From contig CM034111.1 in assembly GCA_019914945.1 (NCBI GenBank), positions 1,240,001-1,304,000 on the forward strand: 64,000 nt of DNA, given 5' to 3'. Each line of letters begins with the position of its first letter. The first letter of the stretch is position 1. The notes under the pieces are model-generated. The model saw only the letters and a list, made by a program, of their open reading frames with translations, did not search any database and was not told where the DNA came from. The translations under genes and the position numbers were made by a program. Shown piece by piece: positions 62,814-64,000 of the stretch. Source of the stretch: Typha latifolia. Taxonomy: Eukaryota; Streptophyta; Magnoliopsida; Poales; Typhaceae.

Positions 62814-63427
62814 CTAACTTCCTCCTTCGGAGATACTCTTCAGCGAAGGACGCCATTGCCGAGCTCTTACTACTCCGGCCTGCGAGCCGCCGGCGCTGCT
62901 GCTCTTGTTCCGATCCCTCTCCTCCCTTGCAACCTTAAACATAATTCCCGCAAGAGATTGAGGACCTAATTGCAAAAATTACCGAATCAAATGGACTGAT
63001 ATGTATTCAAGTTGTACCTCCTGATCGTTACTACTATTTTGCTGCTCGTTCCTCTTCATCTTCTCGTGCTTCCTCGCCCGAATAGCCTTCGTGACCTCTG
63101 ACATTTTAAGAAAAGGAAAGCAGAGGAAAATAAAAACCAATTGAAGACTGTAATAAGTGATAAAGCGGAGGGGTTTATTGCGAAACCTTGGGATGTGATG
63201 AGTCTATAGACTTGGCCAAGCAAGAGCGTCTCTTTTGGCTTGAGAAGCTTCACCCTCGTTATCCTCCTCGCCTCCTCCGGGATGGAGATGGTCACGAGCG
63301 CCACGTAATGGCCGGGGTTGTTCCTCATCACCTCCCCCGCGCTCGCCGGCCAGTAGAGCCGCTCCACCCTACCCCCGGGGTGCTGGATCACCACCGTCGC
63401 CGCCTCCGCCGCCTGGCAATTCCCCAT
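62814..63427 (-). CDS. PADRE (DUF4228) domain protein
   Basis: The three exons are 63427-63187, 63097-63018 and 62933-62814 (441 nt, 146 aa). All are GT-AG and in phase; the last acceptor is AAG. The protein begins MGNCQAAEAATVVIQHPGG, a typical PADRE start and a possible N-myristoylation signal (MGNC). It continues ERLYWPASAGEVMRNNPGHY, VALVTISIPEE, RVKLLKPKETLLLGQVYRLI and TSQEVTKAIRARKHEKMKR. It ends RARQWRPSLKSISEGGS, the conserved RQWRPSL.SI tail of the family. Many members respond transcriptionally to pathogens and abiotic stress; the biochemical function is unknown. I chose the second in-frame ATG because MGNC is the family start; the first is 15 nt upstream. An ORF reading through the first intron gives a false hydrophobic C-terminus. 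Confidence 0.9.
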
Positions 63428-64000
63428 CCCCTCCCCTCCCACCCCGCCTTCTCGATCTCAAGACACGCCTCCTCTCCTCTCGGAACTCGGAAGGAAGCGA
63501 AGGCCCCTCGATATCAATATGGAGCGCATTCCGTTTCAGATGGACTGCGTGCTATTATAAAAGATCACGTTTTTCCTATCGATCCAACACGTGTCGGGAA
63601 TTCATTGCCTGGGGTGATGGCGTGGTGTAGTGTGAGAGAGTTTTCTGCTGTACACCAGAAGCGTGAGAGTTTTTACTTTCTCGATATTTTTTACAAAATA
63701 GCCACCGATATTTTTTTAATATAATAAAATCAAATAAATAACTATTTTATACTCAAAAAATTATGGGGAGAAAAAAAAAAAAAAAAAAAAAACTCTGAGG
63801 TGGATGTTTTTATGGTTGGGGTAAGTTGAGTTTAAAGTTTTGGTGGCTAATTAGTGATGAGGTCCATCTGGGTCATGGAAGGTTGGTTGAGTGGATAAGC
63901 TTGCTTGGCCTGTGTGGATGTAATTAGTGCATGAATAGATAGATGTGTCAGGATAAAAATCCCAATTGAATTGCATCTGTTATTCTACTGGGCATTAATT
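63428..64000. other. Upstream region of the PADRE gene
   Basis: It contains an ACACGTGT element (63587-63594), a TATA-like sequence on the minus strand (around 63553-63563), and an A22 homopolymer at 63771-63792. No other gene is visible. Confidence 0.5.
63587..63594. promoter_or_regulatory. ACACGTGT G-box/ABRE-like element
   Basis: A palindromic element 160 bp upstream of the PADRE start and about 25 bp beyond the TATA-like sequence. Such elements bind bZIP/bHLH factors and would fit the stress-responsive expression reported for this family. Confidence 0.45.

Noticed and set aside
1..64000. tRNA, rRNA, CRISPR or prokaryotic operon features
   Set aside because: I read both strands for tRNA T-loop and rRNA-like segments and for direct-repeat arrays and saw none. 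The window is plant nuclear DNA.

Overview
This window is nuclear DNA of a flowering plant: intron-rich genes, GT-AG splicing, AT-rich introns, and many TA/GA/GAT microsatellites. GC-rich first exons fall to AT-rich downstream exons in several genes (NUA, EMB506, CYCD1, DCC). That gradient suggests a monocot, probably not a grass, but this is an inference and I cannot name the species. All gene models were built by hand from splice sites and checked for reading-frame phase. Gene names come from remembered family sequences, not from a search.

Layout, left to right. 1-2960 (-): 5' part of a FACTOR OF DNA METHYLATION/IDN2-type XS-domain protein, cut by the window edge. 4009-4661 (+) and 5355-6084 (-): a tail-to-tail pair of GASA/snakin peptide genes. 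7611-12415 (-): a plastid-type DEAD-box helicase, RH22. It is head-to-head with SDH7 (12702-15344, +), a small plant-specific subunit of mitochondrial complex II, with 286 bp between the start codons. 16434-44541 (-): a 28-kb gene with 49 coding exons for NUA, the plant TPR/Mlp nuclear-pore-basket protein (2055 aa in my model). 46302-47853 (+): a WLIM1-type actin-bundling LIM protein. 48580-50862 (-): a DCC-family CxxC protein with a plastid-type leader, head-to-head (255 bp) with EMB506 (51118-53402, +), a plastid ankyrin-repeat protein. 55629-57800 (+): a D1-type cyclin containing one GC-AG intron. 57801-62813: about 5 kb of intergenic DNA with microsatellites. 62814-63427 (-): a small PADRE/DUF4228 protein.

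The genes do not form a pathway or cluster. Two unrelated divergent pairs each join genes for organelle proteins and may share promoters. RH22 and EMB506 belong to families known to be needed for plastid and embryo development. The large NUA introns hold several dispersed-repeat insertions, and one carries a short tandem duplication that copies a 5' splice site.

I found no evidence for a new multi-gene system. The items most worth a second look are the duplicated NUA splice donor, the GC-AG intron of the D-type cyclin, the two compact divergent promoters, and an apparently orphan TATA box with a hairpin near 60.1 kb.
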